Of a stretch of 8,465 nt of DNA, positions 1-6,140 are shown in pieces; the first letter of the stretch is position 1; the number at the start of each line of letters is the position of its first letter. The stretch is from an uncultured Pseudomonadota bacterium (lineage in GTDB: Bacteria > Pseudomonadota > Gammaproteobacteria > Burkholderiales > Eutrophovitaceae). The DNA is taken from positions 1-8,465 of the forward strand of contig CAJXPC010000059.1 of the NCBI GenBank assembly GCA_913057845.1, read 5' to 3'. The notes beneath the pieces were generated by a model, which did not search any database, was not told the origin of the DNA, and worked only from the letters and a program-made list of their open reading frames with translations. The translations under genes were made by a program, and so were the position numbers.

Positions 1-46
1 AGATGTAGAGAGGTCTCGTGGGCTCGGAGATGTGTATAAGAGACAG
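1..46. other. Nextera/Illumina sequencing adapter (artefact)
   Basis: This is library adapter, not genomic DNA. Bases 1-4 (AGAT) match the 3' end of the P7 flow-cell primer. Bases 5-12 (GTAGAGAG) sit where the 8-nt i7 index belongs and match, from memory, the Nextera N707 index. Bases 13-46 are the 34-nt Nextera read-2 transposase adapter, ending at 28-46 in the Tn5 mosaic end AGATGTGTATAAGAGACAG. The continuous order P7 tail, index, adapter, mosaic end excludes a natural Tn5 element. Native sequence begins at about 47, so this is almost certainly a contig terminus with untrimmed adapter. Confidence 0.97.
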
Positions 47-47
47 A

Positions 48-57
48 CCTTCCCCTT
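48..57 (-). promoter_or_regulatory. Shine-Dalgarno of the gene after merT (probably merP)
   Basis: On the minus strand, starting 4 nt past the merT stop, the sequence reads AAGGGGAAGG, a strong purine-rich ribosome binding site. Its start codon would fall just beyond base 47, where native sequence is replaced by adapter. In mer operons merT is usually followed by merP, the periplasmic mercury-binding protein, so this is probably the merP ribosome binding site. The gene itself is not in the window. Confidence 0.45.
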
Positions 58-61
58 ATTT

Positions 62-376
62 TTACATGAACCATGGCACGGCCAGCATGAGCAGTGAAAG
101 CACTGCGATGCCCCAGAAAACCATTTTCTGGCCACGGCTGCAGCTTTCGCAATCCGCTTTGCGCCAGAATATTTTGTAATAAGCCAGCGCCAGCAAACCG
201 AGCGTGATGGCGATCAAAACGGGTCGATAGGGTTCCAGGGCGGTGACCATGCCCAGCAACGAACTGCCCCCCACGCCTGCAGCCAGCAGCAAAAGCGGGC
301 CAAGGCAACAAATGGAAGCCCCGAATGCCGCCAGTGCGCTTGCGATCAGGGTGCCGGTATTTTGAAGTGGTTTCAT
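62..376 (-). CDS. merT: Mercuric ion transport protein MerT
   Basis: Inner-membrane protein that takes up Hg(II), normally receiving it from periplasmic MerP and passing it to cytosolic mercuric reductase MerA. The 104-residue product has three hydrophobic segments (about 12-34, 46-69 and 84-103). The first carries the vicinal pair Cys23-Cys24 in the context ICCLGP, the family's membrane mercury-binding site. The loop between helices 2 and 3 carries Cys76 and Cys79 (ADCESC), the cytoplasmic pair. Classical MerT is about 116 residues, so this one is slightly short, but it has its own start and a TAA stop at 62-64 and looks intact. It is transcribed away from merR and is the first gene of a mer operon whose remainder is cut off by the adapter at 1-46. 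Confidence 0.94.
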   Translation of the reverse strand: MKPLQNTGTLIASALAAFGASICCLGPLLLLAAGVGGSSLLGMVTALEPYRPVLIAITLGLLALAYYKIFWRKADCESCSRGQKMVFWGIAVLSLLMLAVPWFM

Positions 377-408
377 GTTGATTACTCTGAATGCAGTGTG
401 AAAATGGT

Positions 409-440
409 ATTGTGAAAGCCGTACCCAAGTACGGAGTCAA
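409..440 (-). promoter_or_regulatory. merT promoter, MerR-type stretched spacer
   Basis: On the minus strand a TTGACT -35 box (435-440) is followed after 19 bp by TCACAA (410-415), or after 20 bp by the better -10 match CACAAT (409-414). A 19-20 bp spacer instead of 17 is the hallmark of promoters that MerR activates by untwisting the DNA. The operator dyad lies inside the spacer. The leader from here to the merT start is about 32 bases. The -35 is certain by eye; the exact -10 register is not. Confidence 0.8.
419..434. promoter_or_regulatory. MerR operator dyad
   Basis: CCGTAC-CCAA-GTACGG is a perfect 6-bp inverted repeat around a 4-bp centre. It matches the known mer operator pattern of GTAC half-sites separated by four bases, and lies between the -35 and -10 of the merT promoter. 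Its edge is only 11 bp from the merR start codon, so the same site can also repress merR, as in characterised divergent mer operons. Confidence 0.9.
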
Positions 441-445
441 TAGGC

Positions 446-853
446 ATGATTAAGAAACACATATTGAGCATTGGCGGGTTGGCCCAGGCAGCAGGCGTGA
501 ATGTTGAAACGGTTCGCTACTACCAACGCGTGGGCATGTTGGCACAGCCTGCCAAGCCCCTGCACGGTATTCGTAAATATGGTGTCGGCGACGTTAAGCG
601 GATCAGCTTTATCAAACGCGCCCAGTTATTGGGTTTTACTTTGGCAGAGGTGTCTGAACTGCTGGTTTTGAGCAACGCTAGTTCCTGCCGCGAAACCCAA
701 GATCTGGCCGAAAGCAAGCTGAAGTCTGTTGGCGAGAGAATCCGCGACCTGACTAAAATGCAAGATACTTTGTTGCAGCTTGTGGCTCGGTGCAATGCAG
801 CAGACGACTCGACCAGTTGCCCCATTATTGACGCATTGGTGGGTGAAGATTAA
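446..853 (+). CDS. merR: Mercury-responsive regulator MerR
   Basis: Cytosolic dimeric Hg(II) sensor that represses and then activates the divergent merT promoter. The 135-residue protein has an N-terminal winged helix-turn-helix (about 6-75, with the family motif VETVRYYQRVGML), then a dimerisation helix (about 80-115). The three mercury ligands are at Cys81, Cys116 and Cys125, in the same relative spacing as Cys82, Cys117 and Cys126 of classical MerR. This makes Hg specificity likely rather than Cd, Pb or Cu. Start: ATG at 446, with ACGGAG about 9 nt upstream partly inside the operator, consistent with autoregulation. Length is normal for MerR (about 144) within a few residues. Confidence 0.93.
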   Translation: MIKKHILSIGGLAQAAGVNVETVRYYQRVGMLAQPAKPLHGIRKYGVGDVKRISFIKRAQLLGFTLAEVSELLVLSNASSCRETQDLAESKLKSVGERIRDLTKMQDTLLQLVARCNAADDSTSCPIIDALVGED

Positions 854-999
854 TTCCATCATGCAGGCCTAGAGAATTACCTATACTGCATCAATTTGTG
901 TAAAGTCTGCCGCGAAGTTATAGACCTACTGGATTAGATGACAATGATGATGCCATTATGAGCGCCAGCTAGGATTTTTCGCAGCTATTGGAGAAGTAA

Positions 1000-1248
1000 T
1001 CATCTGAATGACTGCAAAAAATGCGGCAGGAATCCCAGCGCCAAAATCTGCCTTGATGGTTTGCGAAGTACTAACCGCACGTCATGCGCATCAAACGTCA
1101 GACTTATGACAAACATCGAAAGTGCCAGCATTAGTCCGATTGCGGGCTCCAGAAACTGGCCCGATGCTGGGACCAATAACCCCAGTAATGCAATTCCAAT
1201 CACAAACCAGACAAGGTTGGATTCAATGATGAAGATCAGTCGGCTCAT
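1000..1248 (-). pseudogene. Truncated BASS-type transporter remnant (N-terminal part)
   Basis: The 82-codon frame reads like the start of a sodium/bile-acid symporter (BASS) or related ACR3-like transporter. It has a first membrane helix (about 11-28), a second (about 32-50, around the stretch LMLALSMFVISLTF), then DVRLVLRKPSRQI, which resembles the loop following helix 2 in these proteins. Full-length members are about 300 residues and have 8-10 helices, so roughly three quarters are missing. After about residue 75 the similarity fades and a stop follows. No continuation is seen in the neighbouring 146 bases towards merR. There is no clear ribosome binding site. It lies downstream of pbrR on the same strand. 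I read it as a decayed gene at a recombination junction; a short functional membrane peptide is less likely. Confidence 0.6.
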
Positions 1249-1378
1249 ATTCGCAAATCTAGTTTGAAGGTTTGACGCAAAATGTTTGCAAGTGCGCTGC
1301 TGGAGTGGTTTCGCCTTTAATGAACTTGGGCCAAGCGATGGACCGCGTTTATCCTGTTTTCTCGACCTGAAACACCAC

Positions 1379-1801
1379 TTAAATTCGGGTGCGAAGCGCT
1401 ACCATCTGACTTTTTGCTGCCAGCTCGCTTAATACGCCACATTCGGCTGACATACCGGGATTTAAGCATCGGTTACGCAGCCGAGTGAGATCCTTTTCCA
1501 GCAATTTCAGTTTCTGCATTTGAAGGCGCGCGTCAGCTAAGTGCTTGTCCAAGCAGTCGTTGACTTCATGACATGGCGTGCCAGCATCGTCTTGGATCGC
1601 GATGAGTCTGGCGATTTCCCGCAATGTCAACCCCAATGCCCGGCAGTTGCGAATGAAAGCCAGTCGCTCTAGAGCTTGCAAACCATAGACCCTGTAGTTT
1701 GATTCGGTTCTTGTTGCGTTGCCCAACAGGCCCTTTCGCTCATAAAAGCGGATCGTTACGGGCTGGCAACCGGCGGCTTTTGCTAAATCTCCGATCTTCA
1801 T
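1379..1801 (-). CDS. pbrR: PbrR/CadR-type MerR-family metal regulator
   Basis: Cytosolic metal-sensing activator, probably for Pb(II), Cd(II) or Zn(II). The 140-residue protein opens with the MerR winged helix-turn-helix (about 1-70, with VTIRFYERKGLL), and then a long dimerisation helix (about 75-112). Cys77, in the context PCHEVND, together with Cys112 and Cys121 followed by GVL, form the three-cysteine site of the PbrR/CadR group. Cys12 in the turn (AAGC) is the extra cysteine typical of that group. The 8-residue gap between the last two cysteines is PbrR-like, and the His-rich tail of some CadR proteins is absent. Cys83 is an additional unusual cysteine. It is divergent from the CDF transporter and lspA operon, with the MerR-type promoter between them. 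Family is sure; the choice of Pb over Cd is not. Confidence 0.85.
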   Translation of the reverse strand: MKIGDLAKAAGCQPVTIRFYERKGLLGNATRTESNYRVYGLQALERLAFIRNCRALGLTLREIARLIAIQDDAGTPCHEVNDCLDKHLADARLQMQKLKLLEKDLTRLRNRCLNPGMSAECGVLSELAAKSQMVALRTRI

Positions 1802-1811
1802 CCCGCCTCCA

Positions 1812-1842
1812 TTGACTTTATACTAACTATAGGGTTTAGCAT
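1812..1842 (+). promoter_or_regulatory. PbrR-type promoter/operator of the CDF-lspA operon
   Basis: TTGACT (1812-1817), a 19-bp spacer, then TAGCAT (1837-1842) is the stretched layout activated by MerR-family proteins. The spacer holds an imperfect dyad, TATACTAACTATAGGG, close to known Pb/Cd operators of this family. It lies between the divergent regulator (start 1801) and the transporter (start 1872), and so most likely serves both genes. The leader to the transporter start is about 25 bases and has no strong Shine-Dalgarno sequence. Confidence 0.8.
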
Positions 1843-1871
1843 CGTTATATCCTGAATTCTTAAGTCGCCAC

Positions 1872-2924
1872 ATGACCACTGAAAACAATCATCAAGAGAG
1901 CACCTTTTCTATACCGAAGATGGATTGCCCTTCGGAAGAAAACCTGATTCGCATGGCATTAAGTAGTATTGATAATATCGAGTCGCTGCACTTCGATCTG
2001 TCCCGACGAGAACTCAAGGCCCGGCATCAGGGAGAACCTAATCGCTTGCTGGAACGCCTGCAGCCACTTAACCTAGGTACAATTTTACTGGATACTCAAC
2101 CGTTGAGCGTAAATGTTGAGGCAGGCTTGCTGGTGAGTGTCTTTTCCGTACCGAAGATGGATTGCGCCTCCGAAGAGAATCTGATTCGAATGGCCGTCCA
2201 GGATGTGCCCGGCGTGCAATCGCTGTCGTTCGATTTAAGCAACCGGGTCGTTAAAGCAACCCACAATGGCTCGCCCAATGAGTTGTTGCAAAAGCTCGAA
2301 TCGCTTAAGCTTGGAGCTATTTTACGAGAGTCTAAGCAGGCAACTTCCTCGCCTGCCTCTACCGCTGCGATTGATGATGCCGCCCAGGCGCGTACTTTGC
2401 GCCTTTTGCTCGGTATTAACGCTTTCATGTTTGTGATTGAGTTGACGACGGGCCTAATCGCTCAATCGACTGGCTTGATCGCCGACTCTCTTGACATGTT
2501 CGCCGATGCTGCTGTGTATGGTTTGGCACTTTATGCTGTGGGACGTGCGGCAAGCATGAAGTCTCGCGCCGCGCATCTCGCGGGCTGGTTGCAGCTACTC
2601 TTGGCCGTCGGGGCCTTGACTGAGGTTGCCCGGCGCTTTGTGTATGGTAGTGAACCAGAGTCCATCCTGATGATCGGAATGGGCGTCATAGCCTTGATTG
2701 CTAACGTGAGCTGTTTGCTTCTGATATCAGGCAAACGCGAAGACGGCGTTCATATGAAAGCGAGTTATATATTTTCCGCGAACGATGTGGTTGCCAATCT
2801 CGGCGTTATAGTGGCCGGTGCCCTGGTAATGTTTACTGCTTCTCCTTACCCGGACCTTGTTATTGGCACCATCATTGGTGTGATCGTTTTAAACGGTGCG
2901 CGTCGCATCCTGCAGCTCAAATGA
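1872..2924 (+). CDS. CDF-family cation transporter with two N-terminal HMA-like domains
   Basis: Probable inner-membrane efflux carrier for divalent heavy metals, induced by the adjacent PbrR-type regulator. In order: two tandem metal-binding-like domains (about 10-73 and 89-152), each with PKMDC(P/A)SEENLIRMA containing a single cysteine (Cys19, Cys98) rather than the usual CxxC; a linker (153-170); then a transmembrane CDF core (about 174-350) with about six helices. Helix 2 carries Asp205, Asp208 and Asp212 (ADSLDMFAD), where typical CDFs have a DxxHxxxD pattern. Helix 5 has SANDVVAN (Asn304, Asp305, Asn309) instead of HxxxD. This fits a divergent CDF branch. The stop overlaps the lspA start (ATGA), so the two are translated together. 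Metal specificity cannot be read from the sequence. No good ribosome binding site precedes the ATG. Confidence 0.85.
   Translation: MTTENNHQESTFSIPKMDCPSEENLIRMALSSIDNIESLHFDLSRRELKARHQGEPNRLLERLQPLNLGTILLDTQPLSVNVEAGLLVSVFSVPKMDCASEENLIRMAVQDVPGVQSLSFDLSNRVVKATHNGSPNELLQKLESLKLGAILRESKQATSSPASTAAIDDAAQARTLRLLLGINAFMFVIELTTGLIAQSTGLIADSLDMFADAAVYGLALYAVGRAASMKSRAAHLAGWLQLLLAVGALTEVARRFVYGSEPESILMIGMGVIALIANVSCLLLISGKREDGVHMKASYIFSANDVVANLGVIVAGALVMFTASPYPDLVIGTIIGVIVLNGARRILQLK
1899..2327 (+). repeat. Tandem duplication of the metal-binding domain within the transporter gene
   Basis: Two in-frame copies of about 64 codons, offset by 79 codons (237 bases). The most conserved stretch begins ACCGAAGATGGATTGC in both copies (about 1914 and 2151) and stays largely identical for about 45 bases. 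Outside the MDC-SEENLIRMA core the copies share the pattern SL-FDLS-R-K--H-G-PN-LL--L--L-LG-IL. Similarity at DNA level indicates duplication rather than convergence, though the exact boundaries are approximate. Confidence 0.75.
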
Positions 2925-3403
2925 AGATCCTCCGTCCTTGGTACTGGATCGCCTTTGCAACGCTATTTGCAGTGTTGGACCAGGCATCCAAAGCAGTGAT
3001 TGAAATTTGGTTGCCTCTACACAACTCAATGCCAGTTGCCGAGAATTTCAATTTGGTTCATGTTCTCAATCCCGGTGCCGCGTTCAGTTTTTTGGCTGAT
3101 CAGGCAGGTTGGCAAAGGTTATTTCTTGCCGGCATTGCAGCTTTCGCGTCTGTATTTCTGGTAGTTCTGATTGTTCGGAAACCAAGGCCCATTGAGGCGA
3201 CTGCCTATGCTCTAATTTTGGGCGGTGCGGTGGGTAATCTCGTCGACAGAATTGTTCGGGGTGCAGTGGTCGATTGGCTCGACTTTTATTTCAATCATTG
3301 GCACTGGCCGGCCTTTAATTTGGCTGATGTGTGGATTGTCATTGGTGCTGGCTTATTGATTTTGTCGGGTTTCCAGCAAAGGGCGGTCGGGACAGTGCAG
3401 TAG
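2921..3403 (+). CDS. lspA: Lipoprotein signal peptidase LspA (signal peptidase II)
   Basis: Inner-membrane aspartyl protease that removes the signal peptide from diacylglyceryl-modified prolipoproteins. The 160-residue protein has four hydrophobic helices and the family signatures: DQASK near residue 20, NPGAAFS at 50-56, GGAVGNLVDR at 101-110, VVDWLDF at 116-122 and FNLADVW at 132-138. The catalytic aspartates are expected to be Asp118 and Asp136, both present. Length is normal. It overlaps the transporter by 4 bp (ATGA) and is thus under the metal-responsive promoter, so it is probably an accessory copy rather than the housekeeping lspA, which usually follows ileS. Metal-linked LspA homologues are known beside pbr genes, for example PbrC in lead resistance. 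Its lipoprotein substrate is not visible in the window. Confidence 0.95.
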   Translation: MKILRPWYWIAFATLFAVLDQASKAVIEIWLPLHNSMPVAENFNLVHVLNPGAAFSFLADQAGWQRLFLAGIAAFASVFLVVLIVRKPRPIEATAYALILGGAVGNLVDRIVRGAVVDWLDFYFNHWHWPAFNLADVWIVIGAGLLILSGFQQRAVGTVQ

Positions 3404-4196
3404 ATTTTCTCATGTCCGATATGTTAATTCGCCCGTACTACAGGCAAGTCTGGTCATAGCTCTGCGGAATGCGGGCTAACCCAAACATAGCGGTGTTTTC
3501 GATGACTCCAATCACACAGAGTCTGAATTAATGGCGAAACCAGAGAACGTTCAATTGCACGCAAATGATCACCGAAAAGTAACATTCCAGGTGTTCGGTC
3601 ATAAAGTCGAAAGAACGTTGATGGAAAAGGACACTGTTCTGTAAAGCGAGGGGGTTGAGCTGAAAGGTTCTGCTTACACTGCAGTGGCTACTGTGGAATT
3701 CGTCAACAAGAAGAAAGCCACAGTTCGATTTAAAACAAACTGAGTTCGTTTGCTTTGGCTTTACTGGGTTGAAGGGATCAATCTGACTCGGTGGGATATT
3801 GCAGGCGCAGGCTTGGCCTAGGCAGGAATGGCTGTGATCATGCTTCAACCGAAGATCTGACATCTAATTCCAATAGAAATAAACGGTGAATTCAATCGTG
3901 CAGCAAGTTGAGATCGCGCAGCCTTTAGTGGCTAAAAATCGTTTCAATCTTCCCGAAATTAGCGGTACATTTAAAGACCCCGGCACTTAGTTGCTGTTCA
4001 TGATGGCTTATATCGGCATAATAAGAGCCTGTTTGGCGGTTAACGTTCCGTCTAGATTTTGGGGACTCCGCAATGTTAAATTCAATGCTCCCTGTTAAGC
4101 TCAACCTATGAAGCTCAAGCCTTGGCCATGGGGGTTTTGCGCTTGATTTAAATCGCTTAGGACAACATTGATAACAGTCCATCTTGGAGCTTAGTC
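3404..4196. other. Intergenic stretch without an intact gene
   Basis: Between lspA and the SIS-HAD gene I find no intact plus-strand gene. The broken frame at 3531-3743 is listed separately. From 3744 to 4185 all plus-strand frames are interrupted. The two longest minus-strand frames (3528-3863 and 3925-4182) have no family resemblance and improbable composition. I see no clear terminator after lspA and no convincing promoter for the next operon. A ribosome binding site, GGAG at 4186-4189, sits 7 nt before the ATG at 4197. A short 8-bp direct repeat, AAGCTCAA, occurs twice at about 4096-4120. Confidence 0.6.
3531..3743 (+). pseudogene. Small unknown gene broken by an in-frame stop
   Basis: From ATG 3531 the frame codes 37 residues, starting MAKPENVQLHANDHRK, and meets TAA at 3642-3644. 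The same frame then stays open for another 32 codons (with the run EGVELKGSAYTAVATVEF) to TGA at 3741. Both halves look like ordinary small-protein sequence, mixed charged and beta-prone, and the second half has no start codon of its own nearby. The simplest reading is a gene of about 70 codons inactivated by one nonsense change, for example CAA to TAA. I do not recognise the family. A sequencing error or a chance open frame is possible. Confidence 0.4.
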
Positions 4197-6140
4197 ATGG
4201 GCAAGAAGTATTCTGAAGAAATCGAATATATTCCAAAAGCGATCAAATGGGCCCTAGGTCAGAACATAGAGCAACTTACACGCTCCTTAATAAGCCTCTC
4301 TGCGCAAAGCTTAGTTGGTATCGGTTCAGGAGGATCTACAACCGCTGCAGCATTCATGGCAATGCTTCACGAAAACCACAACGGCCATTTGTCGAATGTT
4401 CGTACCCCCGGTCACTTCTTGGCCATTCAGAAACAATTGCAAAACACTGGAGCGATGCTGATCTCAGCTGAAGGCAAAAATATGGACATTCTGGCTGCGG
4501 CAGACCATCTTGCATTTCTCGAAATGCCAAGCGTGGCACTAGTGCTTCGGTCAGATTCTCCACTGGCAATGAAGTGCCAAGAAAAAGGCACCACGGCGGC
4601 CGTAGCCTTTGACATGCCGTGGCGAAAAGATGGCTACTTGGCCACGAACTCGCTCATTGCAACCATGGTTTTACTTGCGCGAGCCTATCAAGAAAATCAG
4701 ATAGATAAACTCAAGGAGATCGACCATGTATGGCTTGAAAAAAGACGTCAGATACTAATTGGCCAAGGATTAGGGGAATATTTCCCAACCAGAAGATCAC
4801 TCTCAATTCTGCATGGGTTGGTTGGCCACATCGGTGCGATTGATATTGAATCCAAATTAGCGGAATCTGCCTTTGGAACTTGCGAGGCTACCGACTATCG
4901 ACAATTCGCACACGGACGTCATTTACGCCTATCGGACCCAGTACAGTCACCTTGTTTTCTGGCGTTCAATTGCACCAAGGACAGGGTTTTATGTGAATCA
5001 ACGCTGGCTTTGTTTCCCGAAGACATTCCGTTGATCAGGCTTGAACTGCCCAATGACCCTGCGCTGGCAAATATTGTTAGTGTCATCGACTCAATTTTGA
5101 TCACAGGGATTTTGGGTGATGCCCTAGGCAAAGATCCAGGGCAGCCTCAGGTCAGAGAGTTCGGTAGAAGTATTCATTCCCTTGATATCCAAAAACTGAT
5201 TCCTGCACCCAGAGCCAACCCAGTCGCATTACATCGTAAAATCAAGGGGAACACTGAAAAAGTAACTCACAATCAATGCTGGATGGGCGGCTCATCCAGA
5301 TTTCTGGCGCAGTTACGCTCAGCCCGAATCAAGGCGATTGTTTGCGACTTTGATGGCACTGTCTGCGATACAGAAAAACGATTTGATGGATTGGATCAAA
5401 GGTTAGTCCCAATCATTGAGCGTATGGCAGGGGAGGGGATTCATTTTGGCTTTGCAACAGGTCGAGGTGATTCACTTCATGACGATCTGCGAGGCAAGTT
5501 AAGTCCAAACGTATGGTCTAAAATTCTCATTGGGTACTACAGCGGATCAATAATTGCGCGACTTGACGAAGCAAAATTTGAACATCCAATACACGATAAT
5601 CGCTTTGATATTTTGGAAGAATGGCTAAAAGATAACGGTATACTGACCGGGGTTTCGGGTTCTGTTAGGAAACATGGCGGGCAATTGAGTATTCGAATGG
5701 CGAACATGAGCCCAATGTCCGGGGTAGTCAGTGCGATTAAATACTGGATTCAAAAGACGAGTAATTATGGTTGGCGAGTTTATTGCTCCGGACATTCGGT
5801 TGATGTACTAACTGACGCCACGAGCAAACTATCAGTCGTCAACGAAATATCTCGCTCTTTGAAAGTGGATCCCAGAACTGAGGTTTTAAGAATCGGTGAT
5901 TCGGGCAATATCGAGGGCAATGACTTTGAGTTACTCGGAGAGGGTTTGAGTTTCAGTGTTGATAAAGTTTCGCCCTTTTCCGAATCTTGCTGGAACCTCT
6001 TGCCAAGAGGGATAAAGTGCTCTGCAGGCACCATCTTCTATTTAGAATCGCTCGAAAAAACGACAAGCGGTTTGCGATTCTCTGATGATTTTTTAAATCA
6101 CCTAGACTCGATATTCGCTGAAAGCATGGGGGCAATGTGA
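4197..6140 (+). CDS. Fusion of a double SIS sugar-isomerase domain and a HAD-superfamily phosphatase
   Basis: Predicted cytosolic two-part enzyme, 647 residues. The N-terminal half (about 1-350) resembles the isomerase half of GlmS-like proteins. A first SIS fold contains the phosphosugar-binding loop VGIGSGGST (40-48). A second contains ESKLAESAF, then FAHGRH, and finally DPGQPQVREFGR, matching features of the second SIS. The C-terminal half (about 376-640) is a HAD phosphatase with all motifs visible: DFDGT (nucleophile Asp384, acid/base Asp386), Thr421 in FATGRG, Lys544 in TSKLSVV, and the acidic motif GDSGNIEGND (Asp568, Asp576). The cap placement suggests a Cof-like type. It is the first gene of a three-gene operon; its stop overlaps the next start. 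ATG 4197 is supported by GGAG 7 nt upstream. Domains are clear; substrate and biological role are unknown. A nucleotide or sugar-phosphate role is inferred. Confidence 0.82.
   Translation: MGKKYSEEIEYIPKAIKWALGQNIEQLTRSLISLSAQSLVGIGSGGSTTAAAFMAMLHENHNGHLSNVRTPGHFLAIQKQLQNTGAMLISAEGKNMDILAAADHLAFLEMPSVALVLRSDSPLAMKCQEKGTTAAVAFDMPWRKDGYLATNSLIATMVLLARAYQENQIDKLKEIDHVWLEKRRQILIGQGLGEYFPTRRSLSILHGLVGHIGAIDIESKLAESAFGTCEATDYRQFAHGRHLRLSDPVQSPCFLAFNCTKDRVLCESTLALFPEDIPLIRLELPNDPALANIVSVIDSILITGILGDALGKDPGQPQVREFGRSIHSLDIQKLIPAPRANPVALHRKIKGNTEKVTHNQCWMGGSSRFLAQLRSARIKAIVCDFDGTVCDTEKRFDGLDQRLVPIIERMAGEGIHFGFATGRGDSLHDDLRGKLSPNVWSKILIGYYSGSIIARLDEAKFEHPIHDNRFDILEEWLKDNGILTGVSGSVRKHGGQLSIRMANMSPMSGVVSAIKYWIQKTSNYGWRVYCSGHSVDVLTDATSKLSVVNEISRSLKVDPRTEVLRIGDSGNIEGNDFELLGEGLSFSVDKVSPFSESCWNLLPRGIKCSAGTIFYLESLEKTTSGLRFSDDFLNHLDSIFAESMGAM

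Noticed and set aside
28..46. Tn5/IS50 mosaic end as evidence of a natural transposon
   Set aside because: It is preceded without a gap by the Nextera adapter, an i7 index and the P7 tail, so it is library DNA.
860..893. Inverted repeat ATGCAG/CTGCAT after merR as a terminator
   Set aside because: The stem is only 6-7 bp with a loop of about 19 bases and no T-run follows.
3528..3863. Minus-strand 111-codon frame
   Set aside because: No family resemblance, Cys/His/Ser-rich composition typical of a shadow frame, and it overlaps the more protein-like broken plus-strand frame.
4096..4120. Pair of AAGCTCAA repeats as a regulator-binding site or attachment site
   Set aside because: Eight bases repeated once is expected by chance at this scale, and no other copies are seen nearby.
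4143..4175. TTGATT and GATAAC as a promoter for the SIS-HAD operon
   Set aside because: Spacing is 21 bp and the boxes are weak matches, so it cannot be told from chance in this AT-rich stretch.
3925..4182. Minus-strand 85-codon frame before the SIS-HAD operon
   Set aside because: No recognisable motif or ribosome binding site, and the composition looks random.
4197..5300. Gene 1 as a housekeeping GlmS
   Set aside because: There is no N-terminal glutamine amidotransferase domain, and the protein continues into a HAD phosphatase.
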